A stretch of DNA of 32,532 bases from Moorena sp. SS36440bin_2 (GTDB lineage Bacteria; Cyanobacteriota; Cyanobacteriia; Cyanobacteriales; Coleofasciculaceae): the NCBI GenBank assembly GCA_011524395.1, contig WTKN01000061.1:1-32532 (forward strand), written 5' to 3'. Positions 31,453 through 32,532 of the stretch are shown one piece after another. Both the position numbers and the translations under genes were made by a program. The notes beneath the pieces are model-generated. The model was not told the DNA's origin, did not search any database, and saw only the letters and a list, made by a program, of their open reading frames with translations. Position 1 is the first letter of the stretch. Every line of letters starts with the position of its first letter.

Positions 31453-32400
31453 ATGAAATTTTGGCTTAAATGGATTTTCCTAGGTGTTCTGCTGGCAGTG
31501 AGCATCCTACTGCTAGGGCTTTTTCTTTATGAGCGTTGGTCAAGAATCTACTTACCAATTAAATACCCACCACCAGGGAAATTGGTAGATGTGGGCGGGC
31601 GCAAACTTCACCTCCATTGCATGGGTGAAGGGAATGTAACGGTTATCTTAGAGGATGGGCTAGCGCCGATGGGCTCTCTGGCTTGGGGAAGAGTACAGCC
31701 TCAGATAGCGGAGTTTACGCGGGTTTGCGCCTACGACCGAGCAGGGATAATGTGGAGTGAACCTAGCCCCAATCCTCCTACAGCAGACGAAATTGCTCAA
31801 GACCTACATAGGGCTTTGGAGCAGGCAGGTATCAAGCCTCCCTATGTGTTAGCAGGGCTATCCATGGGTGGTATTTATATTAGAGTATTTGCAGAGCTTT
31901 ACCCTGAGGAAGTAGTAGGCATGGTATTGGTGGATTCAGCTCACCCAGAACAGGAAGAGCGTTTTCCTCCTGCCCCAGTTAATCTCAAACCCTCCCCGGT
32001 CAAGTCATGGCTGAACAGGCAATTGGCCGCTATGGGAGTCTTGCGCTTATTGCATCATTTACCCAATCCCAACGTTAGACGGATTCCCCCAGAAATGCTG
32101 CCCCAGCTCAAAGCCTTTGCCCCTCAATCCACTGTTACTGTGGAAGCTGAAGCACAACTGTTCGATCGAAACCTAAAGCGGGCTCAAACAACGCCTTCTT
32201 TGGGCGATCGTCCGTTAGTGGTGCTAACAGCTGCAAAGCCCGTCAGTGTGGATCAGTTACCCCGTGGCTTTACAGCCGATTATATGCAACAACAAAGAGC
32301 CGTCTGGCAAGAACTCCAGGCTGAACTTGCTACTTTATCTTCGAGTAGTCGGCAGATTATTTCCGGGCAAAGCGGTCATCTGATGTATTTCGATCGCTGA
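31453..32400 (+). CDS. Membrane-anchored alpha/beta hydrolase with premature C-terminal stop
   Basis: 315 residues. One N-terminal TM helix (about 5-27) anchors a periplasmic or luminal catalytic domain. Oxyanion region 'VILEDGLAP', nucleophile Ser137 in 'AGLSMGGIY' and catalytic His309 in 'SGQSGHLMYFDR' are all present. The protein stops four residues after the His region, at TGA 32398-32400. The same frame resumes with 'LIIDGIHHVVDQVQLP' and stops with TAA at 32476-32478, which looks like the normal final helix of this family. So either a nonsense change or a short insertion (encoding 'KRDFVHQPS') has cut off the tail. Substrate unknown. Confidence 0.82.
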   Translation: MKFWLKWIFLGVLLAVSILLLGLFLYERWSRIYLPIKYPPPGKLVDVGGRKLHLHCMGEGNVTVILEDGLAPMGSLAWGRVQPQIAEFTRVCAYDRAGIMWSEPSPNPPTADEIAQDLHRALEQAGIKPPYVLAGLSMGGIYIRVFAELYPEEVVGMVLVDSAHPEQEERFPPAPVNLKPSPVKSWLNRQLAAMGVLRLLHHLPNPNVRRIPPEMLPQLKAFAPQSTVTVEAEAQLFDRNLKRAQTTPSLGDRPLVVLTAAKPVSVDQLPRGFTADYMQQQRAVWQELQAELATLSSSSRQIISGQSGHLMYFDR

Positions 32401-32479
32401 AAGCGGGACTTCGTCCATCAGCCTTCGTTAATCATAGATGGCATTCATCATGTGGTGGATCAGGTACAACTCCCCTAAA

Positions 32480-32532
32480 CCTTCAACCGACTAACCTTCA
32501 ACCGACTAACCTTCAACCGACTAACCTTCAAC
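32480..32532. repeat. 15-bp tandem repeat running off the window
   Basis: CCTTCAACCGACTAA is repeated three times exactly plus a partial fourth copy up to the last base, directly after the former end of the hydrolase frame. Confidence 0.9.

Overview
The window looks like chromosomal DNA of a large-genome filamentous cyanobacterium, probably a marine Moorena/Lyngbya-type organism (inference). The HIP1 octamer GCGATCGC occurs about 19 times by eye. Intergenic spaces are full of heptanucleotide tandem repeats (the STRR type known from filamentous cyanobacteria). The gene content is typical of such genomes: a Pkn-type Ser/Thr kinase, pentapeptide-repeat proteins, Uma2, DUF433/DUF5615, DUF6335, and a Tll0287-like haem protein. 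Coding density is low and there are many broken genes.

Layout. 1-5.3 kb: the 3' part of a cyclic-nucleotide-binding-domain gene, a small P-loop kinase-like gene split by a nested repeat, a Ser/Thr kinase with a 16-residue repeat linker, a thioredoxin-like [2Fe-2S] ferredoxin and an OmpR-type response regulator. 5.4-9.2 kb: a decaying zone with an M48 peptidase remnant, a HAD hydrolase, tRNA-Ala(CGC), an AraC C-terminal remnant between two 36-bp repeats, a secreted protein of unknown function, a MarC-like remnant and a small tail-anchored protein with repeat-derived peptides. 9.3-12 kb: a Tll0287-like c-type haem protein and a SAM methyltransferase, separated by three copies of a composite intergenic cassette. 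11.5-19.9 kb: an accessory region with an XRE-type regulator, an alpha/beta hydrolase, a membrane pentapeptide protein, a solitary cytosine-C5 DNA methyltransferase, an effector-associated-domain/pentapeptide protein, a 60-bp HIP1 tandem array and a Uma2 protein. 20-23.4 kb: a DUF6335 protein, an excalibur-domain exported protein and a tnpB-only IS200/IS605-type element whose end supplies the exported protein's stop codon. 23.4-32.5 kb: a 1,940-residue alpha-2-macroglobulin-like lipoprotein without a visible thioester motif, a three-TM membrane protein, a DUF433/DUF5615 toxin-antitoxin-like pair and an alpha/beta hydrolase with a premature stop.

The most interesting signal is a family of short imperfect-palindrome elements, about 52 bp, present at six places. 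Two minus-strand genes are each split by a copy. Removing exactly 97 bp (52 + 45, a nested copy) from one and 52 bp from the other restores uninterrupted reading frames of 157 and 66 residues. A third copy lies in frame inside an open reading frame and would add about 17 residues to the protein. No transposase for this family is seen in the window, so these elements would be mobilised in trans (inference). No CRISPR array, rRNA or prophage was found.
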